A DNA stretch of 64,000 nucleotides from an uncultured Bacteroidota bacterium. GTDB taxonomy: Bacteria; Bacteroidota; Bacteroidia; Bacteroidales; UBA12077. Shown here piece after piece: positions 1-8,421 of the stretch (the stretch's first letter is position 1; the number at the start of each line of letters is the position of its first letter). The position numbers were made by a program, and so were the translations under genes. Under the pieces are notes generated by a model. The model was not told where the DNA came from, made no database searches, and worked only from the letters and a program-made list of their open reading frames with translations. The DNA lies in contig CAJXLK010000002.1 in the NCBI GenBank assembly GCA_913055635.1, forward strand, positions 62,001-126,000, in the 5' to 3' direction.

Positions 1-632
1 CTGTCGGTAGGGATATTGGTAACGGCCCCTGATATGCTGCCGGCTTCATTGTTGGCTACCAGGCGAATGGTGGGTTGCAGGATGTAGCGTTGTTGCACAG
101 GACTGCCCGTGACCCGGACGGATTTTCTGGCGTCAAAATCGGCGGTCACTTCAACCGTTGCATTGGAAGGGACGGTGAATGCACCGGTTGCTTTATATCC
201 ACTTTGTCCGCCACTGGGTACAAACATTGGCGCCGTCTGTCCGTCATCAAATTCGATGTAGCAACCCGGGCTGGTTGGCGGACCCTGGCCTTTTTCCGGG
301 GCATCCAGCATGAATCTCAACTGGGTGTATTTGCCGGCTTCCATTTCAAAAGCTCCCATCATCTCACTGAGGCTGTCATTTAATGCCAGCAGGTTGTACT
401 GCTGCGGCCCTTCAAAGCCTTCAAACGTTTTCCAACTGCTGTCCTGCATGTGATACTTGACGCCGGTGATGGTTACCCATACCCCGGTAATTGTGGTATC
501 GTCAATGGGTGCATCGGTCAGAGAAAGCGCCATGGTTCCGGTTTGTGAAGAATCCACTTCTTCTTCCTCACATCCCATAAATGCAGCGAAGGATATGAGC
601 AATGCCGCTAATAATGTGATTTTGGTCTTCAT
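1..632 (-). CDS. DUF4382-type lipoprotein, partial (C-terminus outside window)
   Basis: This reading frame is open from an ATG at 632 to the window edge, so 210 codons are visible and the C-terminus is missing. The N-terminus is a lipoprotein signal: a lysine-containing start, a hydrophobic stretch, then FMGC at about residues 18-21 followed by an acidic run. The mature part begins MALSLTDAPID and continues with VTITGVKYH, NLLALNDS and AGKYTQLRFML, the pattern of the DUF4382 family of Bacteroidota surface lipoproteins, whose function is unknown. It lies 85 bp downstream of the sigma/anti-sigma genes on the same strand and could be cotranscribed with them. Family assignment is from motif recognition only. 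Confidence 0.75.
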   Translation of the reverse strand, partial: MKTKITLLAALLISFAAFMGCEEEEVDSSQTGTMALSLTDAPIDDTTITGVWVTITGVKYHMQDSSWKTFEGFEGPQQYNLLALNDSLSEMMGAFEMEAGKYTQLRFMLDAPEKGQGPPTSPGCYIEFDDGQTAPMFVPSGGQSGYKATGAFTVPSNATVEVTADFDARKSVRVTGSPVQQRYILQPTIRLVANNEAGSISGAVTNIPTD

Positions 633-717
633 AGTCTTGTGGGTTTTGGATTCGTTTGTTACAAGACGAGGAGATGGGGTTAAAGGTGGGAAAGGAGAGC
701 AAAAAAATTGAATTTTT

Positions 718-2469
718 TTATCTTGAGCTCAGGTTATACCTGATAGCCAGGCTTATATTGACTGAAGAGCTGTAGGTTTCATTAAACCGGGCCGGTAGTG
801 AAGGGGTTCCTTCATATATATTGATCAAGCCGGGGTTGAAACGAACTCCGGCCGAAAAACTATACCTGCTGGTAATCCGGGTGTCCAGTTCATAGCCCAC
901 GAGTAGCCCCAGGTTGTAGTTTTTGTAAGCCCCGCGGATGCTTTCCGTTTCGCCGCCGGTATTTTGCCGGGCACTTTTCAGGTATCCGGCATGGGTGCCT
1001 AAAATCAGGTGATGGGAGACGGGCAGTTGGAAACTGGAAGATAAAATTTCATAGCGGGCGGCCACATGAAGGGCAGTGTAGTTGAGCTGAATCTGGTTGT
1101 TCATTACCTGGCCTTCTATGTATTCCCGGTAATTTTGTCCGGTTTCGCTGGTGATCAGGGCTTCCATCTGCACATCCAGTTTGTCGCTGAGGTTGATGCC
1201 CCCTAACAAACCAAAGGATTTTCCTTTTTCCGGGGAAGCCTGGCTGTAGGGAGATTTACGGATGCTGTGGAGGGTTTTGTCACTTAAAAGCCAGGAATTG
1301 CCCAGTTCTCCGCTCATGCCTACATAAAAGCGTGTAGGTTGAGGGTTTTCGGATTGCTGGTCTGCCTCTGCCCGTGCATTTTGTTGATTGGGAGCTTTGG
1401 CGGTTAGCGGGGTCACTGGTTTGCCGCCACTCAACTGCACATGGACCGGATCGGCTTTGGCAAGGAGTTGGCTTTCTCGGGGAACATTTGTCAGCTTCGT
1501 TGTGTGTGTCAATTTTGCCTGATTTTTGTCAGAGGCATTGGTTTTCTGGGTCGGGGTGTTTTTTGTTTTTTGGCCACCAGCAGAAGCAGCTTGTGTGGAG
1601 CGGGAGTCCATGGCAAGGGTTTGTTTTTTATCGCTGGCTTCAGTGGTTACCTTATGCTGGAGGTTTCTCTCCCGGGAAGGGTCTGTTTCCTGATCGGTTG
1701 AAGCCGTTTGCTTTTGAACCTGTTCCTTTTGAAAGGCTTTTTGTCCTTCTTCTTTGGAAGGCTTTTGCTGTTTGTCGTGTTTCTGGGTTCCTGTTTCCTG
1801 TTTTTGGGCCACGTTAGTTTTTTCGCGGGGTTGGAAGGCTGTGTCATCGGCGGAAGGCAAGAATATCTGAAGGGCAAAAAGCAGCAAAGCGGCGGCGGCA
1901 ATGGCCGTAAAAAGTTCGCGGGTTCGTTTTCTCCAGGACCGGTCCAGCCGCTCTGAAATGCGCTGCCAGCTCTGGTCGATGTCCAGTTCATCCTGGATGT
2001 TGTTCCAGACCTGTTCGGAGGGTTCCTCCTGGGGATTTTCAATGCGGGAGGCATACCATTGATGGAAATCGCGGCCGAGGTTATCCTGGATGTTGTTCCA
2101 CACCTGCGGCGGGGGTTCTTCATCGGGATGCTCTATTGCGGCTTTATAGGCCTGCTCCAGCCCATCGTCCGATGCCCCGGCATTTTCCTCCGGGGGGCCA
2201 CTTGCTGCCGGGAAGGTTTGGCCCTGGGTTTGCTGGTGGGTCTGTTGGTTGGCCTCCTGCTGGTGCTGATCCTGGTTGAGTTGCTGCTGGATGTTGTCCC
2301 ACACGCTTTGCGGAGGCTCTGCATCGGGGGCCTCTGTTTTTTGGCGATACCACTGATAAAAAGCCCGGTCCAACTCCAGGGTGATGCCCTCCCAGAGATC
2401 GGCTGGCGGCATGTGCCAGTTGCTCTCTATCAACCGCTTGTACCAGTTATGGAATTGCCGGTGGTCCAT
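718..2469 (-). CDS. Anti-sigma protein with C-terminal outer-membrane beta-barrel
   Basis: 583 residues whose ATG directly abuts the stop codon of the sigma gene, which indicates translational coupling. The N-terminal ~180 residues carry four copies of a short motif, Pro-Pro-x-x-(V/L)W-x-x-I-x-x-x-L (residues ~20, 52, 118 and 149). A single hydrophobic helix follows at ~187-206, then a long Lys/Gln/Ser/Thr-rich linker to ~370. The last ~210 residues alternate polar and hydrophobic, contain several Tyr/Gly strands (FYVGMSGELG, SFGLLGGINLS, YNLGLLVGYEL) and end in a strand typical of outer-membrane barrels. The predicted topology is cytoplasmic sigma-binding part, inner-membrane helix, periplasmic linker and outer-membrane barrel. 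This resembles the dual membrane-spanning anti-sigma factors known from Bacteroides. The sigma partner is inferred from adjacency. Confidence 0.7.
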   Translation of the reverse strand: MDHRQFHNWYKRLIESNWHMPPADLWEGITLELDRAFYQWYRQKTEAPDAEPPQSVWDNIQQQLNQDQHQQEANQQTHQQTQGQTFPAASGPPEENAGASDDGLEQAYKAAIEHPDEEPPPQVWNNIQDNLGRDFHQWYASRIENPQEEPSEQVWNNIQDELDIDQSWQRISERLDRSWRKRTRELFTAIAAAALLLFALQIFLPSADDTAFQPREKTNVAQKQETGTQKHDKQQKPSKEEGQKAFQKEQVQKQTASTDQETDPSRERNLQHKVTTEASDKKQTLAMDSRSTQAASAGGQKTKNTPTQKTNASDKNQAKLTHTTKLTNVPRESQLLAKADPVHVQLSGGKPVTPLTAKAPNQQNARAEADQQSENPQPTRFYVGMSGELGNSWLLSDKTLHSIRKSPYSQASPEKGKSFGLLGGINLSDKLDVQMEALITSETGQNYREYIEGQVMNNQIQLNYTALHVAARYEILSSSFQLPVSHHLILGTHAGYLKSARQNTGGETESIRGAYKNYNLGLLVGYELDTRITSRYSFSAGVRFNPGLINIYEGTPSLPARFNETYSSSVNISLAIRYNLSSR

Positions 2470-3015
2470 TTAGATGAAATCCTTGATTAACTGTTTGAGC
2501 AGAGCCCGGGCCCTTTTAAACTGCGATTTTGAAGTTCCTTCGGTAATCTCCAGTTTATGAGCGATTTCTTTGTGCGAATATCCCTCCACCGCATAAAGGT
2601 TGAATACCGTCCTGGCCCCGGCCGGAAGCTGCTGGATGATTTTGAATATCCCGTCGCTGTTGATCTTCTCCAAAATGGTGTTGTCAATGTTTTCTTCTTC
2701 TACTTCCCGGTTGTCATCAATGAATTCAAACTTACGGGTTTTCTGCCTCATGTAATCCAGGGCCGTGTTGGTGATGATGCGCCGAATCCATCCTTCCAGT
2801 GAACCCTGTTCCTTGTAACTGTCAATTTTCTTGAATACCTTGATGAACCCATCCTGGAGAATATCCTGGGCCATGGAGCGATCCGTGGCGTAACTCAGGC
2901 AGATGCCGTACATTTTTTTGGCATATTTGCGGTAGAGCAGCTCCTGGTATTTGCGTTCATTGTTTTTACAACCCTGAATCAGTTCAGCGTCGCTGTAAAT
3001 TTCCCTTTCCCCCAT
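2470..3015 (-). CDS. ECF-type RNA polymerase sigma factor
   Basis: 181-residue sigma-70 family protein of the extracytoplasmic-function class. Region 2 is visible at residues ~20-90 (LLYRKYAKKMYGICLSY, then AQDILQDGFIKVFKKI and GWIRRIITNTALDYMR). Region 4 is at ~125-178 (LPAGARTVFNLYAVEGYSHKEIA, then a helix-turn-helix ending in KSQFKRARALLK). Length is normal for the class and no sigma region 3 is present. It sits between a lipoprotein gene 12 bp upstream and the abutting membrane-spanning anti-sigma gene, so the three probably form one operon responding to an envelope signal. The signal itself cannot be read from the sequence. Confidence 0.93.
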   Translation of the reverse strand: MGEREIYSDAELIQGCKNNERKYQELLYRKYAKKMYGICLSYATDRSMAQDILQDGFIKVFKKIDSYKEQGSLEGWIRRIITNTALDYMRQKTRKFEFIDDNREVEEENIDNTILEKINSDGIFKIIQQLPAGARTVFNLYAVEGYSHKEIAHKLEITEGTSKSQFKRARALLKQLIKDFI

Positions 3016-3027
3016 GGATGATTGGTT

Positions 3028-3780
3028 TTATTTGACCACAGCCTTCATGGATCTTTCCACCCTTTCCACGAGGCTGTAATAGAGCTCCTGGTTGTGTTTT
3101 GCTGAAACGATGATTTTCCGCTGGTTCCCTGTCCCGTGCACTTCGGCCTGGCGCAACCTGCCGGGATTGAAATACCGGAACAGGTGGGCCATGTTAATGG
3201 TAATCTCCAGGGTATTCCAGTTGTCGCCCTTGAAGACGATTTGCTGGCCGTTGTCTTCTTTGTGCAGGGTCAGGGGGATGGCTTCGGACTGGCTGAAAAA
3301 ATTCAGCTCAATGGGGATTTCTTCTTCTCCCGGTCCATCGGAATCCGCAGTGGCGTTGTTCCCCGAAGGATGTTTCCATTTCCCTTTGAAGGTCAGTGCA
3401 GATGCAGTGTCTCCCCCGGCTGTGTGAAGGGTCAGGCGGATGTGGTTGTAACTTCCCTGGGGAATGTCGAAGGTTACCGGCTGGTTTAGCTCGCCCCCCA
3501 TCAAATCGGCCACTACTATATCGGTGAATTCACGCGAAAAGTAATGGTTGTCATTGTTTTGTCTTTCCCCGTCAAATTCCACCGAGGCCAGTGAGAAGTT
3601 CCCCTCGTTAAATTCAAGCTTATCCTTCATTGGTGATCCACCTGGCTGTTCAAACGCCTGGGTGTGGGTCATGGTGATTTGTAAATTTACCGTGACCGGC
3701 TCAATGAACTCATCTTCATTGCAGGAGGGAAGGCTTATCAATAAAGCCCCCGCCAATATGGCCGTTAACACACGCATCAT
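3028..3780 (-). CDS. Hypothetical lipoprotein upstream of ECF sigma factor
   Basis: 250 residues. The N-terminus is a lipoprotein signal peptide (two Met codons, hydrophobic core, then LPSC at about residues 17-20, followed by NEDEF). The mature part looks all-beta: VTVNLQITMTHTQAF, VTFDIPQGSYNHIRLTLHT, IPIELNFFSQSEAIPLTL. It is broadly similar in style to DUF4382 lipoproteins but no signature is complete, so no family is claimed. It is the first gene of a probable three-gene operon with the sigma factor and its anti-sigma protein, which suggests an envelope-located partner or target of that system. The function is unknown. Confidence 0.7.
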   Translation of the reverse strand: MMRVLTAILAGALLISLPSCNEDEFIEPVTVNLQITMTHTQAFEQPGGSPMKDKLEFNEGNFSLASVEFDGERQNNDNHYFSREFTDIVVADLMGGELNQPVTFDIPQGSYNHIRLTLHTAGGDTASALTFKGKWKHPSGNNATADSDGPGEEEIPIELNFFSQSEAIPLTLHKEDNGQQIVFKGDNWNTLEITINMAHLFRYFNPGRLRQAEVHGTGNQRKIIVSAKHNQELYYSLVERVERSMKAVVK

Positions 3781-3857
3781 GAATACCGGTTAAACTTTAT
3801 TCAATAGCAAGACGAATGAACGGGGCAATAAGTTGGAATCTGCTTAAAAAATGATTG

Positions 3858-4472
3858 CTAAAACAACCCGTGTATTTCCGCATCGATTGTATCGATCACC
3901 TTTCTGAGATCTTCCTTGCTTTCAGAAAAATTCAGGTTATCTACATTGATTACCAACAATTTGCCCAGGTTGTAACTATCCACCCATGATTCATAGCGTT
4001 CATTGAGCCTTTTGAGATAATCCAGCCGGATGTTGTTTTCATAGTCCCTGCCCCTTTTCTGGATTTGGTTGACCAGGGTTGGTACGCTTCCCCTGAGATA
4101 AAGGATCAGGTCAGGGGGGTCAATCAGGCTGCTCATCAGGTTGAACAGGGAAAAATAATTTTCAAAATCCCGGGTCGACATCAATCCCATGGAATGGAGG
4201 TTGGGAGCGAAGATGTGGGCATCTTCGTATATGGTTCGATCCTGAATCACCGTTTTATTGGAGTTTTTGATCTTCAGTATCTGGTTGAAGCGGCTGTTGA
4301 GGAAATAGATCTGCAGATTAAATGACCACCGCTGCATGTCTTCATAAAAGTCATTGAGATAAGGGTTTTCATCGACCTTTTCGTAATGGGCTTCCCATCC
4401 GTAATGTTTGGCCAGAAGCCCGGCAAGGGTGGTTTTTCCTGAGCCTATGTTTCCTGCTATGGCAATGTGCAT
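3858..4472 (-). CDS. Deoxynucleoside kinase
   Basis: Phosphorylates deoxynucleosides in the salvage pathway for dNTPs (cytoplasm). The P-loop GNIGSGKTT lies within the first 15 residues, followed by the lid and substrate motifs of the dCK/dGK family: EKVDENPYLNDFY, the ERS-like segment DRTIYEDAHIF and, near the end, the Arg-rich lid QKRGRDYE. I place the start at the ATG at 4472 (204 residues), because MHIAIAGNIGSGKTT is the usual family N-terminus. The 28 extra upstream residues of the longest frame would overlap the preceding gene. The preceding small gene ends only 13 bp upstream, so the two are probably cotranscribed. Base preference (dA, dG or dC) cannot be decided here. Confidence 0.88.
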   Translation of the reverse strand: MHIAIAGNIGSGKTTLAGLLAKHYGWEAHYEKVDENPYLNDFYEDMQRWSFNLQIYFLNSRFNQILKIKNSNKTVIQDRTIYEDAHIFAPNLHSMGLMSTRDFENYFSLFNLMSSLIDPPDLILYLRGSVPTLVNQIQKRGRDYENNIRLDYLKRLNERYESWVDSYNLGKLLVINVDNLNFSESKEDLRKVIDTIDAEIHGLF

Positions 4473-4485
4473 ACCGATGTATCTT

Positions 4486-4728
4486 TTAGTAATCCCTGTT
4501 GGAAGAAGCAAATAAATTGGGTTGATCTTCAAAAAGCGAGGGGTAATCTTCGTCAAACTTCTGTAGAATGGCCGTGATGATGGTTTCGCGCATAAACCGG
4601 GATTTATTTTTTATTTTGTATTTGCGGCAATATCGGTTGATGGCATTCATTTCCTTCCGGTTAAACAGGATCGATTTTCGGTGCACCCGTTTCAGACTTT
4701 CCGTTTTCTTCTTATTCTTTTTTTGCAC
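4486..4728 (-). CDS. Small basic protein, ribbon-helix-helix-like
   Basis: 80 residues with a strongly basic N-terminus (KKNKKKTESLKRVHRK). The segment ILFNRKEMNAINRYCRKYKIKNKSRFMRETI resembles a ribbon-helix-helix or mobilisation-protein-type DNA-binding fold. The frame opens with GTG at 4728. The first internal Met (residue 27) would remove the predicted beta strand, so the GTG start is preferred but uncertain. It sits immediately upstream of the deoxynucleoside kinase, which suggests a linked gene pair. The function is unknown. Possible roles are DNA binding or small-protein regulation, neither proven. Confidence 0.6.
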   Translation of the reverse strand: MQKKNKKKTESLKRVHRKSILFNRKEMNAINRYCRKYKIKNKSRFMRETIITAILQKFDEDYPSLFEDQPNLFASSNRDY

Positions 4729-4740
4729 AGAGTGGTTGTT

Positions 4741-5538
4741 TTAGGTTTTGAAAATATAAAGCTGGTGATTTTTCAGCAAATACAACATATTCTGAGTTCC
4801 CATTCTTGCAAAATCCCATTTTCCGTTGGTTGGGGGCAGCTTCACCTGTTTTTTCCCCTGCAGTGCTTTGTTCATCGCAAAGAGCCGGCCATCGTAAAAA
4901 TAATAAATATTTTGGTTGAGCATTTGAATGTTATCAACATTTTTTAAAGGTCGACGCCGAAGAACATTTCCAAAGCGATCGAAGATCAGGATACAACAGT
5001 TTGGCACCAGGCAGTAGATGCGTTTGTTGCTTTCACGGATAAGGGGGGAATGGTTTTGGCGGGCGGTCAGCTCACTTATCACGGCTGATTCGTGCTGTAT
5101 CGAGAGGTTGGGGCCAAAATGGAGCAGTTGGCCTGAAGGGGGGTCGACCAACCAGAATCCGCCCTGGTGTGAGATACAGCAGGCGGAGGCCCGGTTAACC
5201 CCCAGTTGATCAAGGTTGATGGGCGAACGGATTTGTCCGAAATTTTTATCCAGAAAGACCAGGGTGTTAAAATCGCGATGAAAAACCAATGTTTTTAGGG
5301 GGTTGGATGCATCCCACGAGTGAATGGCTCCGAGGAATGAATTGCTGTAGGATTGTTTTTGTCCATTCAGCGGGTTGTATCGGATCAGGCGCTCATCCTG
5401 CTGCCAGTAAACCTGCCCCATGATATCGACCGTGAAGCGATCGGCCGGGAGCTTCACCTTTTTTATGAGTTCGAAGCGGGCCGACCGGGCCCCGATGGTT
5501 GACAAAAGGATTAGTGTGATCAGCAGGGTTTTGGCCAT
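4741..5538 (-). CDS. Exported hypothetical protein, probable beta-propeller
   Basis: 265 residues starting with a short signal peptide (MAKTLLITLILLSTIGARSA). The rest has repeating short-strand segments with aromatic residues (QVYWQQDERLIRYNPLNG, HSWDASNPLKTLVFHRDF, GGFWLVDPPSGQLLHFG, NIYYFYDGRLFAMN, NMLYLLKNHQLYIF), consistent with a small beta-propeller read as successive blades. No catalytic motif was recognised. It lies 9 bp downstream of the GH3 gene on the same strand and 12 bp upstream of the small basic protein and deoxynucleoside kinase, so it may be part of a longer transcript. The role is unknown. Confidence 0.65.
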   Translation of the reverse strand: MAKTLLITLILLSTIGARSARFELIKKVKLPADRFTVDIMGQVYWQQDERLIRYNPLNGQKQSYSNSFLGAIHSWDASNPLKTLVFHRDFNTLVFLDKNFGQIRSPINLDQLGVNRASACCISHQGGFWLVDPPSGQLLHFGPNLSIQHESAVISELTARQNHSPLIRESNKRIYCLVPNCCILIFDRFGNVLRRRPLKNVDNIQMLNQNIYYFYDGRLFAMNKALQGKKQVKLPPTNGKWDFARMGTQNMLYLLKNHQLYIFKT

Positions 5539-5547
5539 AGAATGGGT

Positions 5548-7065
5548 TCACGAGTGTTGATTCATTGCCAGCAGTTCGTCGATGTATTTTCGGTCGTTCG
5601 AAAGGCGGGGCACCTTATTCTGTCCCCCCAGTTTGCCGCGTTTTTTCATCCACTGATAGAACAACCCGGGTTTGGCCTGGTGCAGCAAGGGCGCTTCCAG
5701 GGTGATGTCTTTATAGCGCTTGGCCTCGTAATCAGAATTGATGTTTTGCAGGGCGGTGTCCAAAACATATTTGAAATATTCCATATCGGCCGGGGCCTTT
5801 TCAAATTCGATCAACCATTCATGTTTGCCTTTGGATTGGGTACCCATATAAACCGGGGCGGCAGTGTATTCTTTGATCATGGCCCCGGTCTCGTGGCAGG
5901 CTCTTTTTAGGGCATTTTCGGCGTTGTCGATGATCACCTCCTCGCCAAAGGTATTGATGAAGTGTTTGGTGCGGCCCGATATTTTGATCCGGTGGGGGAA
6001 AGTGCTGGTGAATTGAATGGTGTCGCCGATCATATACCGCCACAAGCCACCGTTGGTGGAAATGACGATGGCATAATTGGTGTCGGTTTCCACCTCATCC
6101 AGGGTCAGGGCACGGGGATGGTCCTTGCCCAGTTCTTCCATGGGGATGAATTCATAGAAGACCCCGTAATCGAGCATCAAAAGCATGTCTTTGCGGTCGG
6201 GCGAATCCTGGATGGCAAAAAAACCTTCAGAAGCATTGTAGGCTTCAAAATAGCGCATGTTATTGGAGGGGATGATCTTCTTAAAGTGGTCTACATAGGG
6301 GGCAAAACTGACCCCGCCGTGCACAAAAAGCTCCAGGTTGGGCCAGACCTCCAGGATGTTGTTTTTGCCGGTTTTGTGGAGGATGTGCTTGAGCAACACA
6401 AGCATCCAGGAAGGCACCCCGTTGATGTTGGTGATGTTTTCCTTAATGGTGGCTTCACTGAGCTTTTCCAGCTTTTCCTCCCATTCGGCCATCAAAGCAA
6501 TGTCCTGGCGCGGGGCTTTGACAAAGTAAGTCCAGAAGGGCATGTTGTCGATCAATATGGCCGAGAGGTCCCCGTAATAGGATTTGTTGTTGATCTTGTT
6601 GATTTGCTGGCTCCCGCCAAGGGTCAGGCCTTTGCCTGAATACAATTTGGAGTTGGGGTAATTCGAAAAATAAATGGCCAGGGTGTCCTTGCCTCCCCTG
6701 AAGTGGCAGTTTTCAAGGGCATCCTTGCTGACCGGTATGAATTTGCTCTTATCGCTGGTGGTCCCCGATGATTTGGCAAACCATTTGATGCTGCCGGGCC
6801 ACAGTACATTGGATTCGCCTTGCAGCAACCGGTCAATATAAGGCTTAAGCTCTTCATACCGGTTGATGGGCACCCTTTGCTGAAAATCCTCGATGCGTTC
6901 AACGGAGGAATAGCCGTACTTTTTGCCCCATTCAGTGTCTTCGGCTTTGTTCAGCAGCTTAAACAATTGTTCCCGCTGAACATCAACCGGATGTTCCTTG
7001 AACATCTCAATTTGATACATTCGTTTGATATTAAACCAATTGACTAGAGAGTTAATGATTTGCAT
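5548..7065 (-). CDS. GH3 family acyl-acid amido synthetase-like protein
   Basis: 505 residues, the normal length of GH3 proteins, which belong to the acyl-adenylate-forming superfamily. Plant members adenylate jasmonate or auxin and join it to amino acids, while bacterial substrates are unknown. Visible motifs are the ATP-binding segment WFAKSSGTTSDKSKFIPVS at ~95-113, YNASEGFFAIQ at ~265 (the substrate/ATP motif with Glu), the YAIVISTNGGLWRYMIGDTIQF block at ~340, and the SGRTKHFINTFGEE hinge at ~370. A match to the Bacteroidota -7 promoter element lies about 24 bp upstream of the ATG. Product and physiological role cannot be inferred from the neighbours. Confidence 0.87.
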   Translation of the reverse strand: MQIINSLVNWFNIKRMYQIEMFKEHPVDVQREQLFKLLNKAEDTEWGKKYGYSSVERIEDFQQRVPINRYEELKPYIDRLLQGESNVLWPGSIKWFAKSSGTTSDKSKFIPVSKDALENCHFRGGKDTLAIYFSNYPNSKLYSGKGLTLGGSQQINKINNKSYYGDLSAILIDNMPFWTYFVKAPRQDIALMAEWEEKLEKLSEATIKENITNINGVPSWMLVLLKHILHKTGKNNILEVWPNLELFVHGGVSFAPYVDHFKKIIPSNNMRYFEAYNASEGFFAIQDSPDRKDMLLMLDYGVFYEFIPMEELGKDHPRALTLDEVETDTNYAIVISTNGGLWRYMIGDTIQFTSTFPHRIKISGRTKHFINTFGEEVIIDNAENALKRACHETGAMIKEYTAAPVYMGTQSKGKHEWLIEFEKAPADMEYFKYVLDTALQNINSDYEAKRYKDITLEAPLLHQAKPGLFYQWMKKRGKLGGQNKVPRLSNDRKYIDELLAMNQHS

Positions 7066-7088
7066 GGCATCGGGATTTACTTAACCTT

Positions 7089-7096
7089 CAAATATA
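7089..7096 (-). promoter_or_regulatory. Bacteroidota -7 promoter element before the GH3 gene
   Basis: On the minus strand this reads TATATTTG, an exact match to TAnnTTTG, the -7 element used by the Bacteroidota primary sigma factor. It would give a leader of about 17 nt for the GH3 gene. No convincing -33 TTTG was found at the usual 19-21 bp spacing, so the call rests on the -7 element alone. Confidence 0.4.
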
Positions 7097-7150
7097 CAGA
7101 TAAAATTTGAATGAGATATGTTTCGGGGAAGTTTACCCGGTAAGCCGGGT

Positions 7151-8287
7151 TCAGAACTTCCGGAGAATGTCCAGTCCCTGTTTCAGGTGGTCGTCAGGTT
7201 GGGCAAAGTTGAGGCCCACCACATGATGGTCAATGAAATCGTGGTAATAAAAGGATAGGGGAAACAGAGCTACCCCTTCATTTTGAATCAGCTCAGAGAC
7301 GAAATCGGTGTCCTTTTTTTGACTGATCCGGTCAAATTTCAGCAGCTGGAAGAAACTGCCTTTGGATTCAATCAGTTTAAAATTTGTGTCCTGTAAGTAT
7401 TCCAGTACCAGGTTCCTTTTGGCTTCGTACTTGTTTTTGATCTCCTGCACATTGATGCCTTGCTTCAGGTAACCGGCAAGGGCGTATTGAAGGGGGGTAT
7501 TCACGGAATTGATCTGAAAAGTATGGGTTTTTTGTATTTCGCGGGAATGTTTTTGCGGGGCGATGCAATAACCTATTTTCCAACCCGGTATGTTGAAAAG
7601 TTTACCGAAGGAAGAGACCACGATGCTGCGGTTGTAGAGTTCGGGGATTTGGAGGATGCTTTGATGTTGGTGGTTTCCAAAGATAAAATGGGCAAACACC
7701 TCATCGCTGAGGATGGTGATGTTGGTACCATTGACGATTTTTTTCAGCCGCTGCAGGTCATTTTGGGAAAGCAGGGTTCCGGTGGGGTTGTGGGGGCTGT
7801 TGATGATGATCATTTTGGTGCGGGGATTGATCACTTTTTGCAGCTCGGACCAGTCAATATGGTAATCGGGCAGTTTGAGCGGGACATAAATTGGCCTGCC
7901 CCCGGCATTCTGGATGGACGGGACATAACTCTTATAGGCCGGCTCAAAGACCACCACTTCATCTTCTTCTTTGATCAGGGTACTGATGGCCGTGTAAACC
8001 GCCTGATTGGCTCCGGCTGTAATGGTCACCTCGCTGATCGGATCAATGTCGCACTGGTAATCGTCCCTGACTTGCCGGGCAATTTGTTCACGCAGTTCAT
8101 ATACCCCGTAAGGAGGAGCATAGTGGTTGTAGGAACCGGATATATATTGCTGGGCCAGCCGGGCCAATTCATCCGGACATTCACTGTATTGAGGCTGAAC
8201 CAGATTTAAGGCACCCAGCTCATTGGCCCGGTCCGTTATGATGGAAAACAGGTCCTTTGTCGTGTCTTTTAGCTTGTTACCAAACAT
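7151..8287 (-). CDS. PLP-dependent aminotransferase (methionine aminotransferase, YbdL type)
   Basis: 378 residues, fold-type I aminotransferase. Characteristic segments are NLVQPQYSECPDEL, NHYAPPYGVYELREQIA, TITAGANQAVYTAISTL, INSPHNPTG (substrate Asn/Pro loop) and SDEVFAHF (cofactor Asp). SSFGKLFNIPGWKIGY contains the lysine that holds PLP. The pattern is closest to the YbdL/KAT subgroup, which transaminates methionine and aromatic amino acids with 2-oxoacids. The frame could open at a TTG at 8290, but the ATG at 8287 is the natural start. It stands alone between RecO and GH3 on the same strand, with 85-130 bp gaps on each side. Confidence 0.87.
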   Translation of the reverse strand: MFGNKLKDTTKDLFSIITDRANELGALNLVQPQYSECPDELARLAQQYISGSYNHYAPPYGVYELREQIARQVRDDYQCDIDPISEVTITAGANQAVYTAISTLIKEEDEVVVFEPAYKSYVPSIQNAGGRPIYVPLKLPDYHIDWSELQKVINPRTKMIIINSPHNPTGTLLSQNDLQRLKKIVNGTNITILSDEVFAHFIFGNHQHQSILQIPELYNRSIVVSSFGKLFNIPGWKIGYCIAPQKHSREIQKTHTFQINSVNTPLQYALAGYLKQGINVQEIKNKYEAKRNLVLEYLQDTNFKLIESKGSFFQLLKFDRISQKKDTDFVSELIQNEGVALFPLSFYYHDFIDHHVVGLNFAQPDDHLKQGLDILRKF

Positions 8288-8421
8288 CAACGCTGTTTTT
8301 AAATGAAGGTAAATTTACAAATTAAATCTTCCCCCGGCTTGAAATGTCAAAAAGATCTACCGGGTTTTTGTCAAAAAAATCAAAGGATTCGCCAAATTAA
8401 CCGGTGGCATTTTCAGAACTA

